This document shows, piece by piece, positions 34,701 to 42,360 of a DNA stretch of 53,870 bases. Where the stretch lies: NCBI GenBank assembly GCA_012838745.1, contig DUOS01000043.1:1-53870 (forward strand), given 5' to 3'. Numbering within the stretch: the first letter of the stretch is position 1; every line of letters begins with the position of its first letter. This stretch comes from Treponema sp. Its GTDB lineage: Bacteria; Spirochaetota; Spirochaetia; Treponematales; Treponemataceae. The position numbers were made by a program, and so were the translations under genes. A model generated the notes under the pieces. It did not search any database. It was not told where the DNA came from and saw only the letters and a list, made by a program, of their open reading frames with translations.

Positions 34701-35314
34701 GCACTCCAAAAACTTTGGTATGCGGGATCTTTCTTTAAGGCTTTATCTGAAAAAAGTGGAAAAAACGGTTCAAAAGCAGGGTTTTCATTTGCAAGACGAA
34801 GAAGAACAAGTTCTTCTAGGGCCATAGTGCGGTGGGAAACTCCTCCGCTGCCATCGCTGGCAAGCCATGCCACAGCAGTAGCATTTTTTTTGTACACGGC
34901 CTTGGGCGGGAACTCTTGTACAAACAACAAAAGAATACGGTCAAGAGCTTCTTTTCCGAGTACTTCTTCCAGTGTTTGTAGGGCTTCTGAAAAGAAAGTT
35001 TCTTTTACATTTTGGCGATAGAGGCGGCAAACATAATGAAATATTTCATCCAGCAACCCCATAGCATTAAGCTGTCCTGTGGTTAGGTAGCGTTCAGGAT
35101 GATTTTCCCCGTCAACTTGTTCATTGTATTTTTGAGCAAAAAGCTGTACAGCAGAAAGATTTGCAAAAATTATATTGCCTGAAGACGAAAAAAGCGACTC
35201 ATCAAAGTCGCATTTTTTTCGGAGAGCACTATGTATGTGAAATTCCATTTCTTGTTGATCACGGCATCGTTCTTTGCCGATCGGAATTGCTGTGGTGTAG
35301 GGTTTTTGAGTCAT
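31700..35314 (-). CDS. Large alpha-amylase family (GH13) protein, 1204 aa
   Basis: This GH13 protein is about twice the usual size. The N-terminal 290 residues form a helical domain of unknown role. The barrel follows: region I ASDMVPNHTGM, region II FPIIRFDAAMVLAKKHI with the nucleophile Asp, region III TLLLAEAFWMMEG with the acid Glu, and region IV FMNNPDEDTAVAQFG. Region IV normally reads NHD, but here the His is Pro. A further 450 residues follow the barrel, including a basic Lys-rich tail (AGKKRSKEKKTD). No signal peptide is present, so it acts on cytoplasmic glucans or maltodextrin. AAGGAG lies before the ATG and its start overlaps the malQ stop by 4 bp. Confidence 0.88.
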   Translation of the reverse strand: MTQKPYTTAIPIGKERCRDQQEMEFHIHSALRKKCDFDESLFSSSGNIIFANLSAVQLFAQKYNEQVDGENHPERYLTTGQLNAMGLLDEIFHYVCRLYRQNVKETFFSEALQTLEEVLGKEALDRILLLFVQEFPPKAVYKKNATAVAWLASDGSGGVSHRTMALEELVLLRLANENPAFEPFFPLFSDKALKKDPAYQSFWSAFRSWSAENPPFGPENLDLVSMLKAPVDYSPYDLKGQLEYIRTHWVNILGEWLSRLLAGLDLIAEEEKAGWGGGPGPDGFDTTVYEFDDISKEYERFSPDKDWMPNVVMIAKSTLVWLDQLTKKYNRPITRLDQVPDEELDALEKAGFNGLWLIGVWERSPASARIKQINGNPEAAASAYSLNDYEIAGELGGWSGLENLRTRAWSRGIRMASDMVPNHTGMDSDWVVNKPDYFIQTKDSPFPGYDFSGENLSHDDRVGIYLENHYYTKSDCAVVFKRVDHHTGDTRYIYHGNDGTGLPWNDTAQVDFLNPEAREEVIQKILHVAANFPIIRFDAAMVLAKKHIQRLWYPEPGKGGDIASRSRFAVSREEFERRIPEEFWREVVDRCAKEIPDTLLLAEAFWMMEGYFVRTLGMHRVYNSAFMNMLKREENEKYRSTIKNTIEFDPEILKRYVNFMNNPDEDTAVAQFGKDDKYFGVCTMMVAMPGLPMFGHGQIEGFEEKYGMEYRRAYYDEEPDQNLIARHRHEIFPLIKKRYLFAGVEHFFLYDFWENGNVNENVFAWSNRAGAERSLIFYNNVYQKTSGWIQQSAAYAQKLDDGTKFLVQKNLAEGLGLTDRENRFCLFKEQRSGLWFLRTVREIVTNGFFAALDGFQTQVFVNIQEVDDNEEGHYRTLYESLGGAGIPDVHMGIQNIVLKDLYTALEKLMAPAFFKSVEEIMNPETKKVEQKKKDFFTKILAPASDFFKEVSLLPGFSTLAPETTSTKKSKPTEKPKVDAAFLRYKLYMERIFSLEKDPVAFKTAFSSLPEDLKNVPELLAATAILFAVRHVTLPIISGEICSKLIKRYDIDRKLGDLLKDLDIVTNPHQFFTDMGDFLSQRDIFDEQTSATRWVEFFSTDGIQRQMNVHPWNQVLWFGKDEADKVLDLLRLSMLLFSDCDEYAKQQGPKKINSSLNQLASAFEDSEYQFENLIAAFTEKEAGKKRSKEKKTDTTNKKLKPKKLS

Positions 35315-37314
35315 TTTTCCGCTCCTTGAGTCCTTGTTGTTGTCTGTCTTTGTTTTACAATAGTTGAAATAGCAGAAACGAGTGAATTATTTTTTATTAA
35401 GTTTTCAAGGGTATCTGGCATTCGCCATGTCCAGTTGAATTCTGTAACTGTTCCAGGAATATTGATTCTGCTATCTTCAGGATTCTCTGGATAATATTTA
35501 GCATCTAGATCTAGGAAGTCTTGAGCCGGAATAAGAAGAAACGCCGATGGTGTTTGGGCTACTTTAGCAAGAACCTGGGCAGCTATTTCCGGTGTGTATT
35601 TTTTTGAACCTTTAGGGATAGTGATACCAGTTTCTTCGAAAAGGCCTGCACCATTTTCTTGTTCCCACCAACCCCGAAGTGTGGACGAATCGTGTACTGA
35701 TGTAGTGGTAACTGATCGTTGTATATAGGATTCGAGGGGACGAAGAGGTTGCCCGTCTTTTTCCCATTCCCGCTCCCATCGCAGTACTTTGAGGCTTAAA
35801 ATGTTGAGTTTTTCAAGAACTGATGGCACACACTCAGGGATGCTCCCTAAATCTTCTGCGCAGGCAAGCATTTTTGTAGACTTTGTAATTGCCGACAAAA
35901 TTTCGAGTCCCTGTTTCCCCCAAAGCATTTCGTTCTTTTTGTTTTTGTCCAACAAGAGTTCTTCCATAAGAGCACGCTCTTCTCCGGAGAAGGTCTTCCA
36001 TGCAGTGCTGTCATGATAATTCCATACAGGTGCATATAAAGGTCGCCCTTGATCATCGCGCCCGCACTCTTGTAACAGGCGGTCTCGCCAACAGCGAACC
36101 AATATGTCTTGAACTGGTTCGGGGATATTTACTGCTCGAATATCCTGTTCGTTGTGTAGCTCCGGCTTAAAAATCCAAAGTTCTTCATTGCCAACACGGG
36201 TCATTAATTTTTGTAATAAGCCGTGGGTGCCTAAATAATCATAGTTATTAACTTCTTCCACAAGCTTGGTTGGTACATGTGGTTCGGTAATCCATCGCAG
36301 TCGCTCGCCTGAAAAGCCCATGGCAAATAATTCTGCCGTGGTAATGGGGGCAAGCGGTGTTGTCCAGCCGAGGTAACCAGATTCATTTCCTTGCGGGATA
36401 GACCATATTCTAAAGAATCCAAGTATATGATCTATTCGGTACGCGTTATAGTAACGGTCGCAGTTGGCGATTCTCTTTTTCCACCAGTCAAAACCAGTTA
36501 CCCGTAAGTTATCCCAATTATAGATGGGAAAACCCCAGTTTTGCCCAAGAGGGTTTAAGTCGTCGGGTGGATTTCCTGCCCGTAAATCGACTCTGAAAAA
36601 TTCAGGATTAGCCCAGGCGTCGCATGAGTCTTCATTCATCAGTATAGGAATATCACCCTTAACTGCTATCCCTTTTTTTTGGCAATAAGCGCATGCAGCC
36701 TCAAATTGCTCGTCTAGGCGCATTTGTAACCAAGCATAAAAAAGATGGTCCGATTTGCGAATTGAACTTTCCCACCGCTTTTTAATTTCTGCGTGTGTTG
36801 GAGTTTGATAGGAGTGCCAATGCTTCCAAGATGCACCAGAGTTCCGATGTTTTAAGTTCATGAATACGGCATATTCAGAAATCCACGGATTATTCTTAAT
36901 CCACTTTGTAAGAGCTGGAGCGGTTTGGATTGATTTTTCATTTGAGGCATAAATTTGACGAAGAATATCCATCTTTGCATCATATAAGGCACGATAGGGA
37001 AATCGTTGCTCGTCTTCATATTTGAAACAGAGTTCACGAATTTTCGTTGAGTAATCCCTTGCTTCAGGGAGTGCATCAAGGCTGATGTATACAGGGTGCA
37101 GCGCAAAGGCAGAAAGTGCGCTGTATGGTGAGCTTTCTGTGCCGGTGTCGTTTACTGGCAAGAGTTGGATTACATCTAATCCTGTTTTTTTACAGAAATC
37201 TGCAAGCAGTTTGAGATCACGGTATTCACCGATTCCACAACTGCTAGAAGACTTTAAGGCACCAACCGGAATAGTTATACCGGTAATTGGATGATTATAG
37301 TTTGGGAACTGCAT
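35311..37314 (-). CDS. malQ: 4-alpha-glucanotransferase (amylomaltase)
   Basis: The 667-aa GH77 enzyme rearranges maltodextrins by transferring glucan segments. Family marks are GALKSSSSCGIGEYRDL and DVIQLLPVNDTG at the N-terminus, YRIDHILGFFRIW (nucleophile Asp), CAEDLGSIPECV (acid/base Glu in ED) and TTSVHDSSTLRGWW (third carboxylate). A longer frame begins at 37404, but ATG 37314 has GGAGG 6 nt upstream and starts at the family N-terminus. It is translationally coupled to the GH13 gene downstream; together they handle storage glucan or maltodextrin. Confidence 0.95.
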   Translation of the reverse strand: MQFPNYNHPITGITIPVGALKSSSSCGIGEYRDLKLLADFCKKTGLDVIQLLPVNDTGTESSPYSALSAFALHPVYISLDALPEARDYSTKIRELCFKYEDEQRFPYRALYDAKMDILRQIYASNEKSIQTAPALTKWIKNNPWISEYAVFMNLKHRNSGASWKHWHSYQTPTHAEIKKRWESSIRKSDHLFYAWLQMRLDEQFEAACAYCQKKGIAVKGDIPILMNEDSCDAWANPEFFRVDLRAGNPPDDLNPLGQNWGFPIYNWDNLRVTGFDWWKKRIANCDRYYNAYRIDHILGFFRIWSIPQGNESGYLGWTTPLAPITTAELFAMGFSGERLRWITEPHVPTKLVEEVNNYDYLGTHGLLQKLMTRVGNEELWIFKPELHNEQDIRAVNIPEPVQDILVRCWRDRLLQECGRDDQGRPLYAPVWNYHDSTAWKTFSGEERALMEELLLDKNKKNEMLWGKQGLEILSAITKSTKMLACAEDLGSIPECVPSVLEKLNILSLKVLRWEREWEKDGQPLRPLESYIQRSVTTTSVHDSSTLRGWWEQENGAGLFEETGITIPKGSKKYTPEIAAQVLAKVAQTPSAFLLIPAQDFLDLDAKYYPENPEDSRINIPGTVTEFNWTWRMPDTLENLIKNNSLVSAISTIVKQRQTTTRTQGAEK

Positions 37315-37335
37315 GCTTCCTCCATTGGATCTTAA

Positions 37336-37341
37336 AGTATA
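37336..37341 (-). promoter_or_regulatory. -10 box upstream of malQ
   Basis: TATACT on the minus strand about 21 nt before the malQ ATG, with no clear -35 (TTCCTT at 17 bp). This unit has an SD leader rather than a leaderless start. Confidence 0.35.
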
Positions 37342-37416
37342 AGACAAAAAGTGTAAAAAAGGAAGCAAAGTCAAACGACGATGAAGCATCAGTTTTGTTG
37401 GCAAATTTTTTGATGG

Positions 37417-38361
37417 TTATCGTATAAAACCGGATTTCCAATACCAAATGGGCTGAGCTAAGGATGAAGGAAAGGGTTGGGTGTGGGTAAAATCGGGGAG
37501 CCAGTCAGAACTTTCTAGTAATTCTTGTAAAAAACCATCGTCAATGTCATAAAACTCAAGCAATCGGGTGAGGGTCGTGTGTTCTTTTTGTGAGACAAAG
37601 CGATTTTTTGGTTGATCTAAGGTTGAGTGCGTCTGCCCTTTTTCTACTGGAGTATATTGAGTCATAAGTGAAAGAAGTGCGCGATCTTTTAGATGTTTGG
37701 AAAACCAGTTTAGCACTGTTTTTGTATCTTCGAGGTTTTCGGGAAGGACGAGGTGGCGTACTATCATTGCCGGTTCCATTAAGCTGTTTTTTGTGTGTTC
37801 TGCCATAAAAAGAAGGGCGTTTTTAGCCGTTTCAGGATAATCAGGAGCGCGAAAAAAGCGATTTGCTATCTCTGGATTTAGTGTTTTTAGGTCTGGAAGC
37901 CAGCAATCTACTAAGCCGTCAAGGAGCCTAAGTGCATCAACGGTTTCATAGCTCGAAGAATTCCATAAAAAAGGGAGAGAAAAACCTTTATTGCGTGCAG
38001 TGCGCATCATGCGAGCAATTGCAGGAATTGCGTGGCTGCCAGTAACAATATTTATATTTTCAGCCCCTGCTTCTTGAAGTGCTGTGCATATTGTAAGAAA
38101 TTCTGTGTCCGAAACAATGGTCCCCATTGCATCGCGCGAAATTTGGTAGTTTTGGCAAAAAGAGCAGCCGAGATTACATCCCGTAACGAATATTGCCCCT
38201 GAGCCACCTGTTCCAGTAATGGGAGGTTCTTCGCCAAAGTGGAGGCCAGCCCAAGCAAGGCGAAGATTAGCGGTTTCTCCGCAAAATCCAGTTTCTCCCG
38301 CGTTTCTGTTTACTTTACAATTTCGGGGACAGAGCATGCACTGTTCATAGGCTAGTTCCAT
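37417..38361 (-). CDS. Radical SAM protein, PflX/PflA-like
   Basis: The 314-aa protein has an N-terminal Cys cluster (CMLCPRNCKVNRNAGETGFCG) like COG1313/PflX proteins. The radical SAM motif CNLGCSFCQNYQIS near residue 62 gives the CxxxCxxC for the 4Fe-4S cluster. SAM-binding strands follow (ENINIVTGSHAIPAIARMM, VDCWLPDLKTL). Such proteins resemble pyruvate formate-lyase activases, but the target is unknown. No glycyl-radical enzyme gene is adjacent. The start has no SD; TATACT lies 9 nt upstream. Confidence 0.87.
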   Translation of the reverse strand: MELAYEQCMLCPRNCKVNRNAGETGFCGETANLRLAWAGLHFGEEPPITGTGGSGAIFVTGCNLGCSFCQNYQISRDAMGTIVSDTEFLTICTALQEAGAENINIVTGSHAIPAIARMMRTARNKGFSLPFLWNSSSYETVDALRLLDGLVDCWLPDLKTLNPEIANRFFRAPDYPETAKNALLFMAEHTKNSLMEPAMIVRHLVLPENLEDTKTVLNWFSKHLKDRALLSLMTQYTPVEKGQTHSTLDQPKNRFVSQKEHTTLTRLLEFYDIDDGFLQELLESSDWLPDFTHTQPFPSSLAQPIWYWKSGFIR

Positions 38362-38370
38362 AGTTTTTTG

Positions 38371-38376
38371 AGTATA
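38371..38376 (-). promoter_or_regulatory. -10 box of the PflX-like gene
   Basis: TATACT on the minus strand, 9 nt before the ATG at 38361 and directly downstream of the terminator of the structured RNA. No clear -35. Confidence 0.4.
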
Positions 38377-38386
38377 GCAGGGTCAT

Positions 38387-38420
38387 TTAAAATAAAAAAG
38401 CCGGTCTAACACCGGCTTTT
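38387..38420 (-). terminator. Terminator of the structured RNA locus
   Basis: Stem AAAAGCCGGT / ACCGGCTTTT (38396-38420) with a 5-nt loop. On the minus strand it is followed by TTTTTTATTTT. Confidence 0.88.
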
Positions 38421-38641
38421 GAGGCTTTTTCTCCGTTCCCGGAGGTGTCCTAACATGGACTTGGCCTGATTAGTACCCCCCACACCTTTAAAGATGTGGG
38501 TGAAATAATTAAGTCAAATCGCCGGACTCTAACCGGCCTGAAACGTAAGGCGGATCACCCATAGTAAACCTCCATATATTCGAAAGAAAGAGACGAGTGC
38601 TGTACAAGCACTGTCCTCATTCGCAATTCTTATTCGCTCCT
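38396..38641 (-). ncRNA. Candidate structured RNA of about 245 nt, family unknown
   Basis: On the minus strand, downstream of TTGACT-17-GACACT, is a run of hairpins. In 5' to 3' order they are: AGTGCT/AGCACT extended by GAC/GTC (38590-38618); GCCT/AGGC (38536-38551); GCCGG/CCGGC (38521-38537); CCCACATCTT paired with its complement (38479-38500); GTCC/GGAC (38447-38460); CTCCG-GGAA-CGGAG (38431-38444); and the terminator stem. Three loops share GTTAG. A 17-codon frame with a strong SD lies inside. The sequence lacks hallmarks I know for tmRNA, RNase P RNA or SRP RNA. 6S-like RNA, a translated leader RNA, or a relic of an IS200/IS605-type end are the alternatives. Confidence 0.55.
38509..38562 (-). 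CDS. 17-codon micro-ORF inside the structured RNA
   Basis: GGAGG lies 7 nt before the ATG at 38562. The peptide reads MGDPPYVSGRLESGDLT and then stops. Its codons overlap the GCCT/AGGC and GCCGG/CCGGC hairpins, so ribosome movement would change the RNA fold. The Pro-Pro pair could slow translation. It is not rich in any one amino acid, unlike classical attenuator peptides. The frame could be fortuitous, but the SD is one of the better ones in the window. Confidence 0.45.
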   Translation of the reverse strand: MGDPPYVSGRLESGDLT

Positions 38642-38647
38642 AAATTA

Positions 38648-38676
38648 AGTGTCGTGTCCCGCATAAGGGAAGTCAA
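38648..38676 (-). promoter_or_regulatory. Candidate promoter of the structured RNA
   Basis: Minus strand TTGACT, 17 bp, GACACT. The -35 is good and the -10 weak. It lies about 40 nt after the stop of the 128-aa gene. Confidence 0.4.
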
Positions 38677-38712
38677 GGGTAAACGTGAGAATTCTTCAAG
38701 CATTTGGTATGT

Positions 38713-39099
38713 TTACACTTTGCCCCGCGAAACAATGACGGTCATAATTTCGGTAAGCGTTTCCATATCCAGAGATTCTGCTTCTGCCGAAACAATTTCT
38801 CGGATTTCTTCCCAAGCCTTGTCTGGAAAGTCCATGGTGTCGTCGAACTCCCCATTAATCAGTGCCATAAGAGCTAAAAGACTTTGGAGAGCTATTGCTC
38901 GCTTATCATCGGTGGTAAGGTTTAGCCCAAAATTTTGGTGCCAAAAACCTGCTAAAGCTTTTGCAAGGATTTCCGATGAACGGTTCCATTCAAGAAAACT
39001 CCGTTGGAGTTCAGCGCTTAACGCCTGTTCTTTGCCGTCTCTTATAAAACGGGCGGTTGTTCTCTCGGCGTCAGAATAAAATTTATCGAGGTTAGTCAT
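38713..39099 (-). CDS. Hypothetical protein, 128 aa
   Basis: The small soluble, all-helical-looking acidic protein contains DKFYSDAERTTARFIRDG, KRAIALQSLLALMALINGEF and WEEIREIVSAEAESLDM. No motif recognised. TATAAT sits 6 nt before the ATG, in the short gap shared with the divergent PTS IIA gene. The structured RNA follows downstream on the same strand. Confidence 0.7.
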   Translation of the reverse strand: MTNLDKFYSDAERTTARFIRDGKEQALSAELQRSFLEWNRSSEILAKALAGFWHQNFGLNLTTDDKRAIALQSLLALMALINGEFDDTMDFPDKAWEEIREIVSAEAESLDMETLTEIMTVIVSRGKV

Positions 39100-39105
39100 G
39101 GTGTA

Positions 39106-39111
39106 ATTATA
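39106..39111 (-). promoter_or_regulatory. -10 box of the 128-aa gene
   Basis: Perfect TATAAT on the minus strand 6 nt before the ATG; -35 not evident. Confidence 0.45.
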
Positions 39112-39121
39112 CTGAAAATCC

Positions 39122-39150
39122 TTGACTTTTCCTATGAAGGACCGTAAACT
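39122..39150 (+). promoter_or_regulatory. Sigma-70 promoter of the second PTS IIA gene
   Basis: TTGACT, 17 bp, TAAACT, then 6 nt to the ATG at 39157. No SD; leaderless architecture. Confidence 0.6.
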
Positions 39151-39156
39151 ATTAAC

Positions 39157-39603
39157 ATGAACTTGAAAACAGTGTTAACCACAGATACAGTAGATTTGCA
39201 CCTTAAAGGTACAACGAAGGAAGCAATCATTGATGAATTGCTTGATATTCTTGTAAGTGCTGGCAAAGTAAAAGATAAAAATGCCGCACGTGCCTGCGTA
39301 CTTGACCGAGAACGCAAGATGTCTACCGGTATGAAGCATGGCATCGCTATTCCTCATGGTAAGACCGATTCAGTAGACGACCTCGTCGCTTGCTTGGGTA
39401 TATCGGATTCTCCTGTGGACTTTGATTCTCTTGACCAAGAGCCCTGTCGTATTTTTATTATGACACTTTCTCCCGTTGATAAGACTGGCCCTCACCTGCA
39501 ATTTCTTGCAGAGGTAAGCTTGTTGTTCAAGAGTGCAGAAAAGCGTCAGGAAATTCTTAAAGCAACCGATAAGTCCGAGGTTATTCGGATTTTGACTGAA
39601 TAG
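39157..39603 (+). CDS. PTS EIIA domain protein, fructose/IIA-Ntr type
   Basis: The 148-aa single EIIA domain has the active-site loop KMSTGMKHGIAIPHGKTD, with the phospho-His in IPHGK. The downstream strands (DSPVDFDSLDQEPCRIFIMT) and helix (LQFLAEVSLLFKSAEKRQEIL) match the family. It is monocistronic with its own terminator, again without EIIB or EIIC. It is closer to the classical EIIA consensus than the paralogue at 9613, which has PHPRVP at this site. Confidence 0.9.
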   Translation: MNLKTVLTTDTVDLHLKGTTKEAIIDELLDILVSAGKVKDKNAARACVLDRERKMSTGMKHGIAIPHGKTDSVDDLVACLGISDSPVDFDSLDQEPCRIFIMTLSPVDKTGPHLQFLAEVSLLFKSAEKRQEILKATDKSEVIRILTE

Positions 39604-39610
39604 TACTAGT

Positions 39611-39671
39611 AAGTATTTCACGAGTAAATACTTAAGCATAGAGAAAGGACCCTGTTGGGTCCTTTTTTTTT
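39611..39671 (+). terminator. Tandem hairpins and intrinsic terminator of the PTS IIA gene
   Basis: AAGTATTT / AAATACTT (39611-39633, 7-nt loop) precedes the main stem AAAGGACCC / GGGTCCTTT (39644-39665, loop TGTT), which ends in a run of T. Confidence 0.92.
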
Positions 39672-39700
39672 CTTTTATCCCGAATATTCTGGAGGTTTGT

Positions 39701-41575
39701 ATGAAAATAAAATCGCAGTTTACCCTAGATGGCGTGTATATACGTGACCAAGATGGGCGAATCGTTTTATTCAGAGGCTGTAACCTCGGTGGTGATAGCA
39801 AGATTCCAAGCAGTCCTCCTGGTAATTCTCTCAATAGCAACGTTTCTTTTGTAGGCCGTCCGTTTCCCCTAGATGAAGCAGATACTCATTTTTCCCGGCT
39901 AGCCGGCTGGGGATTTACCCTTCTTCGCTTCGTTATTACCTGGGAGGCAGTGGAACATGAGGGGCCAGGTATATATGACGAAGGATATCTTTCCTATCTT
40001 CGGGATATTTTAAAAAAGGCCGAGGCTCATGGTTTTTCTGTTTTTATTGATCCGCACCAAGACGTGTGGAGCAGATGGACCGGTGGTGATGGCGCTCCCC
40101 GTTGGACCCTCGAGGCAGTAGGAATGGATCCTGATCGTATGGATGAAACTGGGGCTGCATACACCATGGAAGGGCAGGGAGACGCCTATAAGCCCATGAG
40201 CTGGGGACTAAACTATCTCCGTTATGCTGCGGCAACCATGAACACTCTTTTTTTTGCAGGTAATACCTTTGCTCCCGGTTTGTTTGTGCAGGGGGTTCCG
40301 ATACAAGACTGGCTTCAAGATCATTTTATAGATGCAATGCGCCATACTGCTCGGAGGATTAAAGACTGTGCTTCAGTCATCGGATTTGGAATTTTTAATG
40401 AGCCTCATTACGGGTTTATTGGTTTACCCCACGTTAACGGCCATGGTCGAATAACTGCGCCATCTGGTGCTGCGCCTTCGGCATTTCAGGCAATGGCTTC
40501 CGCTTCTGGATTTACCCAACGTGTAGGGCGCTTTACCCTCGTGGGAATTCTTCCCAGTTTTGGTGCTGAGGTTTTCAATCCTAATGGAGTATCACTGTTC
40601 CTAGAGGGGCATTCATGCCCTTGGAAGGGCGCCGGAGTTTGGGATGTAATCAACGGTAAACCAGTTATAAAAAAGCCTACCTATTTTACGGCGATTCCAT
40701 CGGGACAAACCGGAGAAGGCACTCCTGTTTCATTTACCGACCATTTCTTAAAGCCGTTCCAAAAAAGATTTATGCACGCTCTATCCAAAAAGCACTCACA
40801 CTATATTTTTTTTGCAGAAGGGGTGCCTATGGGAGAGCGAATTTCTTGGAGTGCCGAAGATCGCATTCGGCCCGATGGAAAACCTCTCAATATCGTAGAT
40901 GCGTCGCACTGGTATGAAGGTTTAACCCTGCTTACTAAGCAATGGAGGGCTTGGCTTTGTGCCGATTCTGAAACAAACAAACCGGTTTTTGGAGTTTCAA
41001 GGGTAAAAAAGAGTATCAGGGAGCAGATTGCACGGCTTGCCGGTCGCCCTCGTTCCGAAGGAACTCCAGCATTTTTAGGCGAGTTTGGTATCCCCTTTGA
41101 CATTGGGAACAAAAAATCCTTTTCCACGGGCGATTATAGCAAGCAGGAAGAAGCACTAGGAATCTTTTATGACGGAATAGACGCTGCGTTCTTACATTCA
41201 ACTATCTGGAATTATTCAGCGTCTAATACGAATAAAGAAGGGGATTTTTGGAATACTGAAGACTTATCAATTTATTGTAGCGATACTAATTCGGGGCGAG
41301 CAGTGCGCGGATTTAGCCGCCCATACGCTTTGGCTATTTCAGGTACACCGATTGAAATGCATTTTGATTCAGGGACTCGGGTTTTTATTTTTAGTTGGGA
41401 AGCGGAACCAGGGACGACAGAACTCTATGTCCCGTCGCACTGGTACCCTGAGGGTTGGCATATTAAAATTATTCCCACGGAAAGTACTGTGGAAACGTCT
41501 ATTGAAGATCAACGGGTATTGGTTAAAACAACAAGCTCGGGAGCAATGCGTATTCAGATTGCTCCTCGTAGCTGA
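39701..41575 (+). CDS. GH5-family glycoside hydrolase (endoglycoceramidase/cellulase-like)
   Basis: The 624-aa protein has a TIM barrel opening with IVLFRGCNLGGDSK, then GFTLLRFVITWEAVE and VFIDPHQDVWSRWTGG. The acid/base Glu lies in GFGIFNEPHYG and the nucleophile Glu in PAFLGEFGIPFD near residue 465. This order and the PHQD segment resemble endoglycoceramidase-like GH5 enzymes. A C-terminal beta domain (VFIFSWEAEPGTTELYVPSH) follows. No signal peptide is seen, so an intracellular glycolipid or glycoside substrate is likely; the substrate is unknown. GGAGG precedes the ATG. Confidence 0.85.
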   Translation: MKIKSQFTLDGVYIRDQDGRIVLFRGCNLGGDSKIPSSPPGNSLNSNVSFVGRPFPLDEADTHFSRLAGWGFTLLRFVITWEAVEHEGPGIYDEGYLSYLRDILKKAEAHGFSVFIDPHQDVWSRWTGGDGAPRWTLEAVGMDPDRMDETGAAYTMEGQGDAYKPMSWGLNYLRYAAATMNTLFFAGNTFAPGLFVQGVPIQDWLQDHFIDAMRHTARRIKDCASVIGFGIFNEPHYGFIGLPHVNGHGRITAPSGAAPSAFQAMASASGFTQRVGRFTLVGILPSFGAEVFNPNGVSLFLEGHSCPWKGAGVWDVINGKPVIKKPTYFTAIPSGQTGEGTPVSFTDHFLKPFQKRFMHALSKKHSHYIFFAEGVPMGERISWSAEDRIRPDGKPLNIVDASHWYEGLTLLTKQWRAWLCADSETNKPVFGVSRVKKSIREQIARLAGRPRSEGTPAFLGEFGIPFDIGNKKSFSTGDYSKQEEALGIFYDGIDAAFLHSTIWNYSASNTNKEGDFWNTEDLSIYCSDTNSGRAVRGFSRPYALAISGTPIEMHFDSGTRVFIFSWEAEPGTTELYVPSHWYPEGWHIKIIPTESTVETSIEDQRVLVKTTSSGAMRIQIAPRS

Positions 41576-41580
41576 GTAAT

Positions 41581-42321
41581 TTATCGGATCGTTCGGGCTG
41601 TACCTTCGGAGTCAATAGAATATTTAGATGCAACTTGTTGAGCAAAAAGTTTTTCTAGACCTTGGCGGTAATGCAGTATTCGGGAAGCGTAATCTAATGT
41701 CTGTTTTGGTGTGTTGTTATTTCTAACCTTTGTGGTTCCTGCATTATACATAGCAAGAGCGGTAACCTCATGGCCAGAAAGATCAAGACAATAGCTCAGA
41801 TGCGAAAGCCCATAATGCGCGTTTGTTTCGGGATCAAAGAAATCCTTATCCACAAGCTTGGGGAAGGCTCGGTTATTAAGCTGAAAGAGCCCGCGGTCGG
41901 TAGAGGTTGCATTTTTGTTTACTGCTCGAATTTGGTACCGGCTTTCTTGCCATGCGAGAGCAAACGCTAAGGCTGGCGAAATGTTGTTCTTGCAGGCATT
42001 TTCTAAGATTATTCTACTGGTGTTTTCATCCCCGGTAATATGGGTGTAAAATTGAAGAACGTCTTCGCGGGAAATCTCTTCGCGGTACAAAAGTAGTGCT
42101 GGATCTGCGAGATTTCGGGTTTCTGTAAAAGATTTCTGTAGGTGTTCCATCGGAACAGCTGCTGCGAGTTGTACTTCGGTATCTTCCTGGGCAAAGCTTG
42201 CTTCCATGGAGTCGAACTGGGTGTATAAAACTTTTCCCGCTAGGATAACGAGTGCGAAAATAAATACTGACAATAATATCTTCTTAGGATACATTGCTTG
42301 TTTTGTAACTGATTGCATCAT
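41581..42321 (-). CDS. Lytic transglycosylase-like SLT domain protein
   Basis: The 246-aa protein has an N-terminal membrane anchor (KKILLSVFIFALVILAGKVLY). A Goose-lysozyme-like SLT domain starts near residue 100: ISPALAFALAWQESRYQIRAVN has the catalytic Glu in QES, followed by DRGLFQLNN and YGLSHLSYCLDLSGHEVTALAMYNAG. It cleaves peptidoglycan glycan strands, probably at the outer face of the inner membrane. The start lies after an SD (GGAG) with a promoter at 42361-42389. The 3' end is 5 bp from the convergent GH5 gene. Confidence 0.88.
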   Translation of the reverse strand: MMQSVTKQAMYPKKILLSVFIFALVILAGKVLYTQFDSMEASFAQEDTEVQLAAAVPMEHLQKSFTETRNLADPALLLYREEISREDVLQFYTHITGDENTSRIILENACKNNISPALAFALAWQESRYQIRAVNKNATSTDRGLFQLNNRAFPKLVDKDFFDPETNAHYGLSHLSYCLDLSGHEVTALAMYNAGTTKVRNNNTPKQTLDYASRILHYRQGLEKLFAQQVASKYSIDSEGTARTIR

Positions 42322-42360
42322 ATGCGAAATACTCCACTGTTTTCTAACGATTACGGCAGA

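Noticed and set aside
38479-38500. Intact IS200/IS605 element
   Set aside because: One hairpin resembles such ends, but no TnpA or TnpB coding sequence or paired left end was found, so only a relic is possible.
38396-38641. Interpretation as tmRNA, RNase P RNA or SRP RNA
   Set aside because: No tRNA-like T-arm and CCA end, no conserved RNase P core sequence, and no GGAAGCAG-like SRP loop were seen.
39611-39633. Sequence TATTTCACGAGTAAATA looked like a ParB parS site
   Set aside because: It is one base too long and mismatched at the core compared with TGTTTCACGTGAAACA. It is better explained as a hairpin behind the PTS IIA gene.
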